Assembly (NCBI GenBank): GCA_021295735.1
Contig: JAGWBU010000049.1
Coordinates: 1-37,760, forward strand
Length of the DNA: 37,760 nt
Direction: 5' to 3'
From: Candidatus Poribacteria bacterium
Lineage (GTDB): Bacteria > Poribacteria > WGA-4E > WGA-3G
The position numbers and the translations under genes were made by a program. Under the pieces are notes generated by a model, which worked only from the letters and a program-made list of their open reading frames with translations, had not been told where the DNA came from and searched no databases. This document shows, piece by piece, positions 8,472-17,282 of the stretch (the first letter of the stretch is position 1; every line of letters begins with the position of its first letter).

Positions 8472-10160
8472 ATGAAATTCCAAGTCTTAGTTCAAGATCG
8501 CAATTTATCATTGTTACCTTGGCGTAACATACTTAAATTACTTATTTTCACGCTTTTAGTGGTCGGTATCCCTGTTTCAGGACACACAGCGAAAGTAACA
8601 GATTTTATTCCAAATGATAGTATCGTCTACCTAAAATTACAAGATATAGATGAAGTTTATAAAGAAATACAAATCTCAGAAGAATGGGAAAATATACTTG
8701 ATCAAATTATGGACGAATCAGAGATGCAGGAGATAGAACAGGTACTGTTAGCTGCGCAAGCGATTATTGGAACTGATCTGTTCGGTGTCATTGATACTGT
8801 CGGATACCAAACAGGTTTCGCACTATGGAAAAACGAGGCAGATACCGTTCAAGGTGGAATTGTTGTTCATTCAGGAGGGAATCTTGCTGAGTTAAAACGA
8901 TTAACTAAAATGCTGACCGGTTTTATCGGTTTTTCTGGAGGCACATTAAAACTTGATGTCGGTGAACATGAAAAAGTAAAATACAGCATTGTCCAGCTAC
9001 CAGATTTACTGATTAGCTACGGATTTGTAGGCGATTTTCTCGTGGCAGGAATTGGAGAGAATAGTTTTAAAAAATTGATTGATACCTATCGCAAAAAAAA
9101 TCCAGCTATTCGAAAAAATGTGTCTTATTCTAAAGTTACAAAGAGATTTGGGGAAGGACAATTGAGCCTTTCTATAAATGTGTCAGAAGCATTGCCTTTG
9201 CTTGAAGATATAGATGCTGAAGAACGAGTACAACTGGAAACCTTTACAAATGTTTATGCTAAACTCAATCTACTTGAGGCAGCACCATTTCTTCAGTTTT
9301 ATGCCGCATTTGATTCTTCTCTGCCAGAAAACAAAATTGCACTCTTCTTGAAAGAAGGTAAAGACTTACAAACTCTAAAAGGGTTGTCAGGAGAGGAAGA
9401 CCTGTTTATCGCAGTTGCTCCGAGGATATTAGAAACGACGTGGCTGCTTATCCGTGACCAAATTAATAATAACGCAACGGATGATCTTTATGCGTTTATC
9501 TTGTTTCTTGAAGGCATGCTAAACCTGAATTTAGAGGAAGACGTTATGGCAGGTTTAACCGGGGAAATTGCGTTGTCTGTTGACGACTTAACACAGTTTG
9601 AACCGAGTGCTTTAGAAAACCTCAATATTGATTTTTTTGAGACCTTTCAGATAGATGCAGCGAGCGTGCATACGCATGGCGGATTAATCTTCAATTCTGC
9701 AAATTCTCAAAAATGGAATCAAATAGGCAATAGTCTCTCTAATCTACAGAACGCTTCTATTTCTCAAACTAACTATAAGGGCACAAAAGTATCAATTTTT
9801 GCTTCAAATATCTACTATACTGAAAAGAACGGACTGTCTCTTTTAAGTTTTTCTGAGGACCAGATGTATTCCATCATTGATAGGCTTGAAAGCAAAAAGA
9901 AACCATCATACTTAAAGCAGTTGCCCAAAAAACCACTGGCAGTTGTAAAACTCAACATCGCGAAGTTGTTGGAATCTATCAATGGTGCCGTACCGATAGA
10001 AGATGGCATTGTAAAACCAAAGGAACTACCTCCGCTTCTTGCTTGGATCACAGTCAAGAAAAATGAAGCTGTGTTAGAAGCAACGCTCTCAAATAAAGAG
10101 TCACCGCTTGAGGTATTGGCTAAATTTGCACCTATTATCGCTTTTCATTTGAAGAATTAG
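8472..10160 (+). CDS. Exported DUF3352-like protein
   Basis: A 562-residue protein with a basic N terminus, a hydrophobic segment at about residues 20-36 (signal peptide or anchor; the region ends VSGHTA) and a long extracytoplasmic part. The opening of the mature region (DFIPNDSIVYLKLQDIDEV) and the repeated alpha/beta pattern of about 250-residue modules resemble DUF3352, a family of exported proteins of unknown function. GGAGG precedes the ATG with good spacing. It follows the symporter directly, so it may act at the same membrane, but no partner is known. No catalytic motif or cysteine pair is seen. Confidence 0.7.
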   Translation: MKFQVLVQDRNLSLLPWRNILKLLIFTLLVVGIPVSGHTAKVTDFIPNDSIVYLKLQDIDEVYKEIQISEEWENILDQIMDESEMQEIEQVLLAAQAIIGTDLFGVIDTVGYQTGFALWKNEADTVQGGIVVHSGGNLAELKRLTKMLTGFIGFSGGTLKLDVGEHEKVKYSIVQLPDLLISYGFVGDFLVAGIGENSFKKLIDTYRKKNPAIRKNVSYSKVTKRFGEGQLSLSINVSEALPLLEDIDAEERVQLETFTNVYAKLNLLEAAPFLQFYAAFDSSLPENKIALFLKEGKDLQTLKGLSGEEDLFIAVAPRILETTWLLIRDQINNNATDDLYAFILFLEGMLNLNLEEDVMAGLTGEIALSVDDLTQFEPSALENLNIDFFETFQIDAASVHTHGGLIFNSANSQKWNQIGNSLSNLQNASISQTNYKGTKVSIFASNIYYTEKNGLSLLSFSEDQMYSIIDRLESKKKPSYLKQLPKKPLAVVKLNIAKLLESINGAVPIEDGIVKPKELPPLLAWITVKKNEAVLEATLSNKESPLEVLAKFAPIIAFHLKN

Positions 10161-10175
10161 GAGGATAACACAGTT

Positions 10176-10448
10176 ATGTCTGACTGGATTAAAACCATTA
10201 ATCAAAAAACAAAATGGATGAAGTGGTCGGCTATTGTTTTTTGTTTCCTCATAGGAATATATAATTTTGTTGAGGGTTATAGATTGCTGCAAGATGAACC
10301 AGGAGAGCGATCGGGTACACTACTCATTATCTCTGGCTCGTTTTTCCTTATCAGTGGTGTCTTGCAATTTTTATCACGTTATCTCACTGCTAATGTTGTA
10401 GGCGCAATATCATCAGTTATTGCAGTGGTTATATTTTTTATTGCTTAA
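10176..10448 (+). CDS. Small three-helix membrane protein of unknown function
   Basis: A 90-residue protein with a short polar N terminus and three hydrophobic segments (about residues 18-35, 46-63 and 70-89). I do not recognise a family. GGAGGA lies 9-10 bases before the ATG, and the gene starts 15 bases after the DUF3352-like gene, so it is probably the last member of the symporter operon. It could be a small accessory membrane protein. Confidence 0.65.
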   Translation: MSDWIKTINQKTKWMKWSAIVFCFLIGIYNFVEGYRLLQDEPGERSGTLLIISGSFFLISGVLQFLSRYLTANVVGAISSVIAVVIFFIA

Positions 10449-10557
10449 TTTTATTATTGGACAAACCGTAATTTGTGTCTCGGTAAATTTTCGAAAGGAG
10501 CCAGCATTCCTAAATATGCTGTTAAGATGGGTAGGTTTATTTCGGACACTATACTCA

Positions 10558-10779
10558 ATTTATAGTAAAACCTATAATTAATGGGACACTTCTGTAGCGC
10601 AAACTTTATGAAGTTTAAGAAAATAATTCGGTAATTTAGACACCTGCCTTGTGCGGACAGAAAATTACCGAATTAAAAAATTAATCTTCATTTAGTTTGT
10701 GCTACAACTTGTATTGTCCGTTATCTTTCCAAGACAAGTTTATCAAAGTGTCCCAATAATTTCAAAGTTCACTATAAAT
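10558..10779. mobile_element. MITE-like inverted-repeat element (about 222 bp)
   Basis: The ends are imperfect terminal inverted repeats of about 35 bases: ATTTATAGT...TTAATGGGACACTT on the left (10558-10591) and its reverse complement on the right (10746-10779). Nested inside are a second inverted pair (10594-10613 with 10686-10705, about 16 of 20 matching) and a perfect 13-base pair (10625-10637 with 10662-10674). The whole unit can fold into one long hairpin. It has no open reading frame. The gap 10449-10557 before it holds only a small CAGCAT/ATGCTG hairpin near 10503-10522. Confidence 0.75.
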
Positions 10780-10811
10780 GAATAGCACGGGGAATATACG
10801 GGAGATTTTAA

Positions 10812-11624
10812 ATGATAGATGTCTGTTTTTTTGCTGACGAAGTTTCCAGAGAAGATTTTGAGGAAGCTATCAAACTCGGTGTCGAAGCTGGCGCCACTAC
10901 TGTGGAAGTACGCGGTGGTGTTTGGGGTAAACACGTAACCGAAATCGATGATGACGATGTGAAACGCGCGCAAGACGTACTAACTTCTTACAATGTCCGC
11001 GTCGCGAGCGTCGGTTCACCTTTTGGTAAATGTGCAATTGACAATCCACAAGAATATGAACGTCACCTGCGACACTTCGACCGTATGGTTGAACTCGCTC
11101 ACGCCTTTGAAACACAGATTATTCGAGGATTCGCTTTTTGGAATCCAAATCGGCGGCTTAAAGAAACATCCCGTCCAGATATAAACGACTATTTGGAACA
11201 GATCGTGGAAAAACTTTCACCTGTAGTTCCAATTGCTGAAAGCGCAAACGTTATCCTCGCATTTGAAAATGAAGATGCAACGCTTGCAGGAACATGTGAA
11301 GAAACACGTGCTGTTATTGATGCACTTGGTAATAGTCCTGCTCTCGCTTCATGTTGGGATGTCAATAATGGTTTACACTGCGGTGAGATTCCTTTGCCTG
11401 ACGGATATTCACATGTTAAGGGACTGGTGCGGCATGTGCATGTAAAACCAAACCGCGAGAAAAATCTGGATCCGATTAGAGATACAGACTTACGCTATGA
11501 ACAATTGTTGCAAACATTAATTGATGACGGATTTACTGGTGCAGCGAGTATTGAACATTGGGGAAATCCACAACAGATGTTAGACGGCATCCGTCAACTT
11601 CGTGCAGTTGTTGATGCAATGTAA
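10812..11624 (+). CDS. Sugar phosphate isomerase/epimerase (TIM barrel)
   Basis: A 270-residue xylose-isomerase-like TIM-barrel protein (AP_endonuc_2 superfamily, as in hydroxypyruvate isomerase and tagatose/inosose epimerases). Conserved metal and proton-transfer positions are visible: the Glu of ILAFENED, the Asp/His around SCWDVNNGLHCGE, the His pair of VRHVHVKPN and the Glu of ASIEHWGN. The ribosome site is GGGAG, 9 bases before the ATG. It starts a same-strand run with an SGNH hydrolase and a Gfo/Idh/MocA dehydrogenase, a combination typical of catabolism of unusual or modified sugars. Substrate unknown. Confidence 0.86.
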   Translation: MIDVCFFADEVSREDFEEAIKLGVEAGATTVEVRGGVWGKHVTEIDDDDVKRAQDVLTSYNVRVASVGSPFGKCAIDNPQEYERHLRHFDRMVELAHAFETQIIRGFAFWNPNRRLKETSRPDINDYLEQIVEKLSPVVPIAESANVILAFENEDATLAGTCEETRAVIDALGNSPALASCWDVNNGLHCGEIPLPDGYSHVKGLVRHVHVKPNREKNLDPIRDTDLRYEQLLQTLIDDGFTGAASIEHWGNPQQMLDGIRQLRAVVDAM

Positions 11625-11655
11625 CGCACACTCAAACAGAAGGAGAGATATTATA

Positions 11656-12645
11656 ATGCAATTAAAACCTGATGCGCCACATCTGAATTGGCAAGGGATT
11701 GTATCCATTGAAAAAACAGATACTTCTATTATGCCTTGGCGAACACCTCACGAGACGCACGCACTGTTTCCAGAGCCGTTATTAGAACGCTCAGCAATGC
11801 CTGCGGGGGTTCGCATCAGTTTTCGGAGCAACACTACGCGCATTTCGGGCAATATTGTTGAACAACGCGAATCTGGCATGCTTGATCTCTGTTGTGATGG
11901 AGAGTTCATTGCATCATTTGATCTGAAGGGACAAAATAGTTTTGTCTTTGAAAATCTATCAGATCAAGATAAATTAATTGAACTATGGTTACCGCAATTC
12001 GGTAGGTTTCAACTCCGAAATTTAGACATAGATGATGGCGCAACATTAGAACCGTTCATTGACAAACGTCCGCGGTGGATCACTTATGGAAGTTCTATCA
12101 CGCAATGTCGTTCAGCCGCTTCACCAACACAGACATGGCCTGGCATTGTTGCTCGCGATCAGGATTTCAACTTGACATGTCTTGGCTATGGTGGACAGTG
12201 TCATCTTGATTCTATGGTGGCACGAATGATTCGCGACCTACCTGCGAACTACATCTCAATGTGTCTCGGAATTAACATACAGGGTGCATCCAGTTTGGGA
12301 CCTCGTGCATTTCGTCCAGCGATTATCGGTGCTGTGCAGATTATTCGTGAGAAACACACAGACATACCTATTGTCCTGATGTCACCCATTTATTGCCCAA
12401 ACAGAGAGGAAAATCCGAACGCTGTCGGTTTCAATTTGCAGAAAATGCGTGAGGAAGTGCAAGCAGCAGCCGAAGCACTAAAATCTTATGGCGACGATAA
12501 TATCCATTACGTAAGCGGTTTAGATGTATTTGGCTCAGATTTTGTGAACCTGCTCCCTGATAACTTGCACCCTGATGCAGAAGGATATAGGGTAATGGGC
12601 AGGAATTTTGTAAGTGAGGTTGCCAATAAATTTTTCACTGAATAA
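11656..12645 (+). CDS. SGNH/GDSL-family hydrolase with N-terminal beta domain
   Basis: A 329-residue protein. The first 125 residues are beta-rich, like the N-terminal domain of carbohydrate-esterase-2-like proteins. The rest is an SGNH hydrolase: block I YGSSITQ with the nucleophile Ser at about 146, block III glycine/asparagine in CLGINIQGAS, and block V DNLHPDAEGY with Asp302 and His305 completing the triad. There is no signal peptide, so it is probably cytoplasmic. It likely removes acyl groups from sugars or glycans. The ATG at 11656 has GGAGAG upstream; an earlier in-frame ATG at 11602 lies inside the preceding gene and lacks that site. The gap to the upstream gene is 31 bases. Confidence 0.85.
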   Translation: MQLKPDAPHLNWQGIVSIEKTDTSIMPWRTPHETHALFPEPLLERSAMPAGVRISFRSNTTRISGNIVEQRESGMLDLCCDGEFIASFDLKGQNSFVFENLSDQDKLIELWLPQFGRFQLRNLDIDDGATLEPFIDKRPRWITYGSSITQCRSAASPTQTWPGIVARDQDFNLTCLGYGGQCHLDSMVARMIRDLPANYISMCLGINIQGASSLGPRAFRPAIIGAVQIIREKHTDIPIVLMSPIYCPNREENPNAVGFNLQKMREEVQAAAEALKSYGDDNIHYVSGLDVFGSDFVNLLPDNLHPDAEGYRVMGRNFVSEVANKFFTE

Positions 12646-12698
12646 TTTTAATCCTGTAGGTTTCTATTCCAATTTATTGAAGATTACGGAGAACACCT

Positions 12699-13778
12699 AT
12701 GAATACTTATCGTGCCGCTATTATCGGTTGTAGCCGAATGGGTGCGTTCATTGACAACGAAGTTCCGGATTATGAGGCGATAAAATTGCCCTACTCTCAC
12801 GCTGCTGGCTTTTTTGCCGAAGAACGAACCGATCTTGTCGCGTGTGCTGATCTACGTCCTGAAGTAATGGAACACTTTGGGAACCGTTATAATGTCCCAA
12901 AAGCAAATCAGTACACCGATTATCGTGAAATGCTTGAAAAAGAACAACCAGATATTGTTAGCGTTGCCACGCAACCCGAACATCGCGCGGAAATAGTCAT
13001 TTACGTAGCAGAACACGGTGCCAAAGCCATTTACGCAGAAAAAGCGATGGCAGCTTCTATGGACGAGGCAGCAGCGATGGTGTCTGCCGTCGAACAAAAC
13101 AACGTTGCCTTCAATCTCGGCACAAATCGTCGGTGGCACACAGGCTTTGACAAGATGAAAGAGGTTATTGACAGCGGCGAAATTGGCAGTCTGCGAGCAC
13201 TAATCATCTATGGCAACGGCTCACTTTTCAACACTGCAAGCCATAATTTAGATCTAATTTTACGCCTGAATAGCGATGCGCCTGCAAGTTGGGTTTCTGG
13301 TTACCTTCCGCAAGGCGATTCCGTTTTTGATGGCGACGTGCTACAAGTTGATCCATCCGGATCAGGCACAATCCAGTTTGAAAATGGTGTAACAGCACAT
13401 GCGCTCTTGACACCACGCAGCAGTGAATGGGAAGCAATATGTGACGGTGGAACCGTCACATGTTGGAACAACGGTTGGCAGTGGCATCTCCGTAAACAGC
13501 AAGATGTACCGGGATGGCGAGCGTGTAAAGTGCCTGATACCTTTCCTGAATTTGAGCGTGCCAGTAGCACAGCAAATCTGATTAAAGACCTTGTTAATGC
13601 ATTAGATACAGGTGAACCAACACGCGGCGGAGTCCGCTGTGCGTATGCAAGCACTGAACTAATTTTTGGTATCATCGAATCACATCTACACAACGGTGCA
13701 CGAATTGAACTTCCATTGAAAGATTCAAAAATCCGTTTACAAAGAAATCCATCTGCAAGACAACCACGGATTGAGTAA
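12699..13778 (+). CDS. Gfo/Idh/MocA-family oxidoreductase
   Basis: A 359-residue NAD(P)-dependent dehydrogenase. The N-terminal Rossmann loop is AAIIGCSRMGAFID. The usual E-K-P motif appears as AEKAMA (residues about 113-118), with Ala instead of Pro after Lys. The C-terminal alpha/beta domain (from about residue 130) has NRRWHTGFDKMKEVIDSGEIG. These enzymes oxidise or reduce sugars, inositols and their derivatives. GGAGAA precedes the ATG. It follows the isomerase and SGNH hydrolase and probably shares their pathway. A second, clearly different family member lies at 16248-17282. Confidence 0.88.
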   Translation: MNTYRAAIIGCSRMGAFIDNEVPDYEAIKLPYSHAAGFFAEERTDLVACADLRPEVMEHFGNRYNVPKANQYTDYREMLEKEQPDIVSVATQPEHRAEIVIYVAEHGAKAIYAEKAMAASMDEAAAMVSAVEQNNVAFNLGTNRRWHTGFDKMKEVIDSGEIGSLRALIIYGNGSLFNTASHNLDLILRLNSDAPASWVSGYLPQGDSVFDGDVLQVDPSGSGTIQFENGVTAHALLTPRSSEWEAICDGGTVTCWNNGWQWHLRKQQDVPGWRACKVPDTFPEFERASSTANLIKDLVNALDTGEPTRGGVRCAYASTELIFGIIESHLHNGARIELPLKDSKIRLQRNPSARQPRIE

Positions 13779-13877
13779 CCACAATAATAGTGGAGGTGCC
13801 CTCCTTGAGTTGTTCTTAAACCTTTGTTGAAACTTCTAACCAAGATAAACTTTTGGTTCCAAAAGGAGGAATTCCCG

Positions 13878-14594
13878 ATGAGATTTACAACTTTCTGTTC
13901 GCTTATCGTAACAGTTATACTAATAACACCCGCGGCTTTAGCACTTCATGATGAAGACCAGGGACCGGAAAAATTTGGAAATTACGAATTCAAGGAGCAA
14001 GACATCAAAGCGGCAACAGACGCTTGTGATGCTGACGGTCGAGCAGGCCCCGAATTTGTGCCAACAGTTCGGGATAAAGAGCCAAATTTAGCACTTCTGA
14101 AAGATGCTAAGCCTGATGCTTCTTCACTCTTAGGAGGTTGGTGTCCACAACGGCATTGTACAGAATACCTTAACGATGGCTTCTATAACAATTGCCGTAG
14201 TTGGATTATCGACGCAATACCCGGTTGGGCACAGATTGACATTGGTGTTGTTGCAAATGTGAACCGTATCTATTTCGGTAGCGATCATGCGCAAAGTTTT
14301 ATTGACCGAACAACTGCCGACTTTGATATCCTCGTTGCAACAACTAAGGCAGACGCGAACTCCGAAGCAAACACCTGGAAAAAGGTCTATACTCACAAAG
14401 GTGCGGCTATAAGCAAAACCACTGAGATAACTTTTGACGATGTAGAGGCACGATGGGTACGCATTCACATTCGCGCCAATGGTGGTGCACGTATTGATGA
14501 AATCGAGATTTATGGTGGTAACGATCCGATGGCAGTTGAACCTACTGACAAACTAACGACAATCTGGGCACAAGTTAAAGCTGATAAATTTTAA
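13878..14594 (+). CDS. Secreted discoidin (F5/8 type C)-like protein with shared C-terminal tag
   Basis: A 238-residue exported protein. Residues 1-22 are a signal peptide ending PAALA. Residues about 70-220 look like a galactose-binding/F5-8 type C beta-sandwich (NLALLKDAKPDASSLLGG, then PGWAQIDIGVVANVNRIYFG and ARWVRIHIRANGGARIDEIE), a fold that binds glycans. It ends VEPTDKLTTIWAQVKADKF, a divergent version of the C-terminal motif found in four other secreted proteins of the window. The ATG at 13878 has AGGAGGA upstream; the longer frame from 13824 would put a non-signal stretch ahead of the signal peptide. Confidence 0.78.
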   Translation: MRFTTFCSLIVTVILITPAALALHDEDQGPEKFGNYEFKEQDIKAATDACDADGRAGPEFVPTVRDKEPNLALLKDAKPDASSLLGGWCPQRHCTEYLNDGFYNNCRSWIIDAIPGWAQIDIGVVANVNRIYFGSDHAQSFIDRTTADFDILVATTKADANSEANTWKKVYTHKGAAISKTTEITFDDVEARWVRIHIRANGGARIDEIEIYGGNDPMAVEPTDKLTTIWAQVKADKF

Positions 14595-14617
14595 CAATAT
14601 AATATAAGGAGATTAAA

Positions 14618-15328
14618 ATGCGCTATCTTATCTATTTGACACTGATTCTGTGTGTTGGCACCGTTTCAGCTGAAATTCTGTTTCAAGACGATTTTGAAAG
14701 TGGTAAAGTTGACAATGCAAAGTGGGCTCCACAAGGCACTTGGGTAATTGAGGATAATAAGGATGATCATGATGTTCTCGGCAAAAAAGTGCTTGCTGTC
14801 CAAGGCAGTGAAATTGGGCTCAGCGTTGATGAGTTTCCTGAAGAGTTCGATTATTACGCTGATTTTAAAACCGTATCGGCTGGTTTGACAGGCTTCTGTT
14901 TTCACTGTCAAGACAGCAATAACGTCTATATGCATCAAGTTTCAACAGCTGGTTCCGGGCATACGCCGCAACATATCCGGTGGCACAGAAAAGTAAACGG
15001 TGGTTATGCTGTTGAACCTGACCCATTCGCAGATAAAGTGAATCGTGACCAAAATGTGTGGTATCGCGTGAAGTTTGAGATGCGTAAAAACTACAAATTT
15101 AAGGTTTATCTCGGTGATGTCGGCGCTGAAAATAATGATCTCACCCTTGTGAGTGAATGGACAGATAGCCAAAAATCTTTTAAGATGGGTAAAATTGGAA
15201 TCCGGATGAGCGGTGGCGAGCGCGCACAATATGATAACATTGTTATTGCTACCCCAGAATTTGATATATTTCCCGTAGAACCTAAAGGCAAACTCGCGGT
15301 GACGTGGGGTAACTTGAAAAATAAATAG
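14618..15328 (+). CDS. Secreted LamG/DUF1080-like jelly-roll protein, copy 1
   Basis: A 236-residue exported protein with a signal peptide (residues about 1-18, ending GTVSA) and a single beta-jelly-roll domain. The opening FQDDFESGKVDNAKWAPQGT and the later SEWTDSQKSFKMGKIGIRMSG resemble concanavalin-like/DUF1080 domains that bind or cleave glycans. No glycosidase acid pair can be named with confidence. It ends VEPKGKLAVTWGNLKNK, the C-terminal motif shared with other secreted proteins here. The ribosome site is AAGGAG. It is a paralogue, equal in length, of the protein at 15538-16248. Confidence 0.8.
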   Translation: MRYLIYLTLILCVGTVSAEILFQDDFESGKVDNAKWAPQGTWVIEDNKDDHDVLGKKVLAVQGSEIGLSVDEFPEEFDYYADFKTVSAGLTGFCFHCQDSNNVYMHQVSTAGSGHTPQHIRWHRKVNGGYAVEPDPFADKVNRDQNVWYRVKFEMRKNYKFKVYLGDVGAENNDLTLVSEWTDSQKSFKMGKIGIRMSGGERAQYDNIVIATPEFDIFPVEPKGKLAVTWGNLKNK

Positions 15329-15394
15329 GTCAAAATCTCGTTTTTGTTCTTTCACAGCAACAGAAAAGATGGCTATTTACTTTGCCGTTTATGG

Positions 15395-15424
15395 TTACCT
15401 TAATAATATAGATTATGGTATAAT
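15395..15424 (+). promoter_or_regulatory. Extended -10 promoter for the second jelly-roll gene
   Basis: TATAAT at 15419-15424 preceded by TGG gives an extended -10; the -35 is weak (TTACCT at 15395-15400, 18-base spacer). The predicted leader is about 107 bases and contains the hairpin at 15485-15502. Confidence 0.5.
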
Positions 15425-15484
15425 TTAAATTGAATGGCAGTTGAATTGACTGTCAGATTAATAGTTTCTGAATTGATAAAAGCA

Positions 15485-15502
15485 GGCTTTGGCACCAAAG
15501 CC
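15485..15502 (+). promoter_or_regulatory. Perfect 8-bp hairpin in the 5' leader
   Basis: GGCTTTGG-CA-CCAAAGCC forms a perfect stem with a 2-base turn, flanked by CA/CCTG that can extend it. No T run follows, so it is not a standard terminator. It may be a leader stabiliser, processing site or protein-binding site. Confidence 0.4.
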
Positions 15503-15537
15503 ACCTGATTTTACCTTCACTATAAGGAGAAAATATT

Positions 15538-16248
15538 ATGCGATATTTAATCTGTTTAGCAATGATTCTGTGCGTTGGCACTGTATCTGCTGAACTGCTA
15601 TTTCATGATGATTTTGAAAGTGGAAACATTGACGAATCTAAATGGGCACCGCAAGGTACCTGGACGATTGAAGACAATGCCGATGGGCATGATGTACTCG
15701 GTAATAGTGTTCTTTTTGTTCCAGGTGGGGAAGTCGGACTTAGCATTGATGAGTTCCCAGAAGAGTACGACTATTATGCAGATTTTAAAGCCATGCAGAA
15801 TGGGTTAACTGGTTTTGTCTTCCACGGGACGGACGGTAACAACATCTACATGCACCAGGTCTCCACTGATGCCTCTGGTCATACACCTCAACATATCCGT
15901 TGGCATAGAAGAGTTAATGGTGGATGGGCTGCCGAACCAGGTGCTTTTGAAGATGGCGTTGATCGTAAAGCAAATGTCTGGTACCGTGCGAAATTCGAAG
16001 TGCGGAAAGGCTCTAATTTCAAGGCATACATTGGACCAGTAGGTGGCAGTGTTGGCGATTTATCTTTTGTAAGCGAATGGACCGATTCACAAGGCGCCTT
16101 CTCGTCAGGGAAAATCGGGTTCCGTATGAGCGGTGCTGAACATGCTCAGTACGATAATATATTTGTCGTAACACCGGGCGGTAATGCTACACCTGTTGAA
16201 CCGCGAGGTAAAATTGCTGTGACGTGGGGCAACTTAAAACGTAAATAA
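15538..16248 (+). CDS. Secreted LamG/DUF1080-like jelly-roll protein, copy 2
   Basis: A 236-residue paralogue of the preceding gene, matching through its whole length: signal peptide ending GTVSA, FHDDFESGNIDESKWAPQGT, HTPQHIRWHRRVNGG, and the C-terminal tag VEPRGKIAVTWGNLKRK. It is predicted to be exported and probably binds or acts on a carbohydrate. AAGGAG lies upstream of the ATG. It has its own promoter and hairpin-bearing leader, so its expression may be separate from copy 1. Its stop codon overlaps the start of the next gene (TAATG), coupling it to a Gfo/Idh/MocA dehydrogenase. Confidence 0.8.
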   Translation: MRYLICLAMILCVGTVSAELLFHDDFESGNIDESKWAPQGTWTIEDNADGHDVLGNSVLFVPGGEVGLSIDEFPEEYDYYADFKAMQNGLTGFVFHGTDGNNIYMHQVSTDASGHTPQHIRWHRRVNGGWAAEPGAFEDGVDRKANVWYRAKFEVRKGSNFKAYIGPVGGSVGDLSFVSEWTDSQGAFSSGKIGFRMSGAEHAQYDNIFVVTPGGNATPVEPRGKIAVTWGNLKRK

Positions 16249-17282
16249 TGCAACAAAAATCCACAATGAGTGCAACTCGTGGCGTTGACACCTTAGCCAT
16301 CGGCATTATTGGCGCCGGCAGAATGGGTAGACATCACCATAGTGCTATCACCAACTACGGTGCAAGGGTGGTTGCTGTCCACGATGTGCAGCTTGAAGCA
16401 GCACAAGAACTTGCAACGCTTGCCAACGCTGAACTTGCGACAGATGTACTGAGTGATTTTTTTGATGTAGAAATGCACGGGGTGGTGATTACAACACCAC
16501 CCCCTGTTCGTTTAGAGCCTATCCAGATGGCGTGCGAACACGACATTGCCTTAATGGTTGAAAAACCGCCTGCTCTGAATATTAGTGATGGACAGAAATG
16601 TCTTGAATGTATTGAGAAGGCAGATGTGATGGCAGCTGTCGGATTTCAACTCAGATATCATCCTCTCTATGAACAACTGAAAGCATTAATCGCTTCGGAG
16701 ACAGTCCATCTGGTGCGAACAGTTTGCACAATCAATTACTATCTCAATTTTCAAATGCCTACTTGGTTTTTACAGTCAGAGGTCAGCGGTGGACCCTTAG
16801 CAGAACAAGCTGTGCATGTGCTGGATTGTGCAAGATTTGTTATGGGTAATCCAAAACCTGTGCAAGCACATGCATTGGCTGTAAAAAATATGGCGTTAGA
16901 ACGAACCGAATTTGATGCTGAAAATGCTATACAAATGACTTATGAATTGGACAATGGCGTTTTCGGTACACACATGAATCATTGCGGCACCGAAGGATTT
17001 TGTTTTGATGTTGAGGTCGTAGGACCGCATTTACGCTTGCAAGCAAATATGGCGGACAGCGCGATTCGCGGCTATCTTAATGGTGAAACAATAAACGAGC
17101 CTGCTGTTTCGCAAAACAGTTTGGGTTTAGATAAAACTGGAGCGTGGCTACGTGCTATTGAAACAGGGGACAGAAGTCTAATCCGTTCCTCTTTTGCTGA
17201 CGCACTTGAGACGCTTGCATTAATTGACGCGGCAATCAAAAGCCGTAATACTGGACGATTTATTCAAGTGGAGGAATTATGA
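16248..17282 (+). CDS. Gfo/Idh/MocA-family oxidoreductase
   Basis: A 344-residue sugar dehydrogenase-type protein. The NAD(P) loop is IGIIGAGRMGRHHHSA (residues about 17-32), and the canonical E-K-P motif is in LMVEKPPAL. The C-terminal domain includes GFQLRYHPLYEQLKALI and EQAVHVLDCARFVMG, with the His-Asp pair expected near the active site. The ATG at 16248 overlaps the stop codon of the secreted protein before it; an internal Met at 16266 is a possible alternative start. The final bases provide the ribosome site (GGAGG) for the following selenoprotein gene. Confidence 0.9.
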   Translation: MQQKSTMSATRGVDTLAIGIIGAGRMGRHHHSAITNYGARVVAVHDVQLEAAQELATLANAELATDVLSDFFDVEMHGVVITTPPPVRLEPIQMACEHDIALMVEKPPALNISDGQKCLECIEKADVMAAVGFQLRYHPLYEQLKALIASETVHLVRTVCTINYYLNFQMPTWFLQSEVSGGPLAEQAVHVLDCARFVMGNPKPVQAHALAVKNMALERTEFDAENAIQMTYELDNGVFGTHMNHCGTEGFCFDVEVVGPHLRLQANMADSAIRGYLNGETINEPAVSQNSLGLDKTGAWLRAIETGDRSLIRSSFADALETLALIDAAIKSRNTGRFIQVEEL

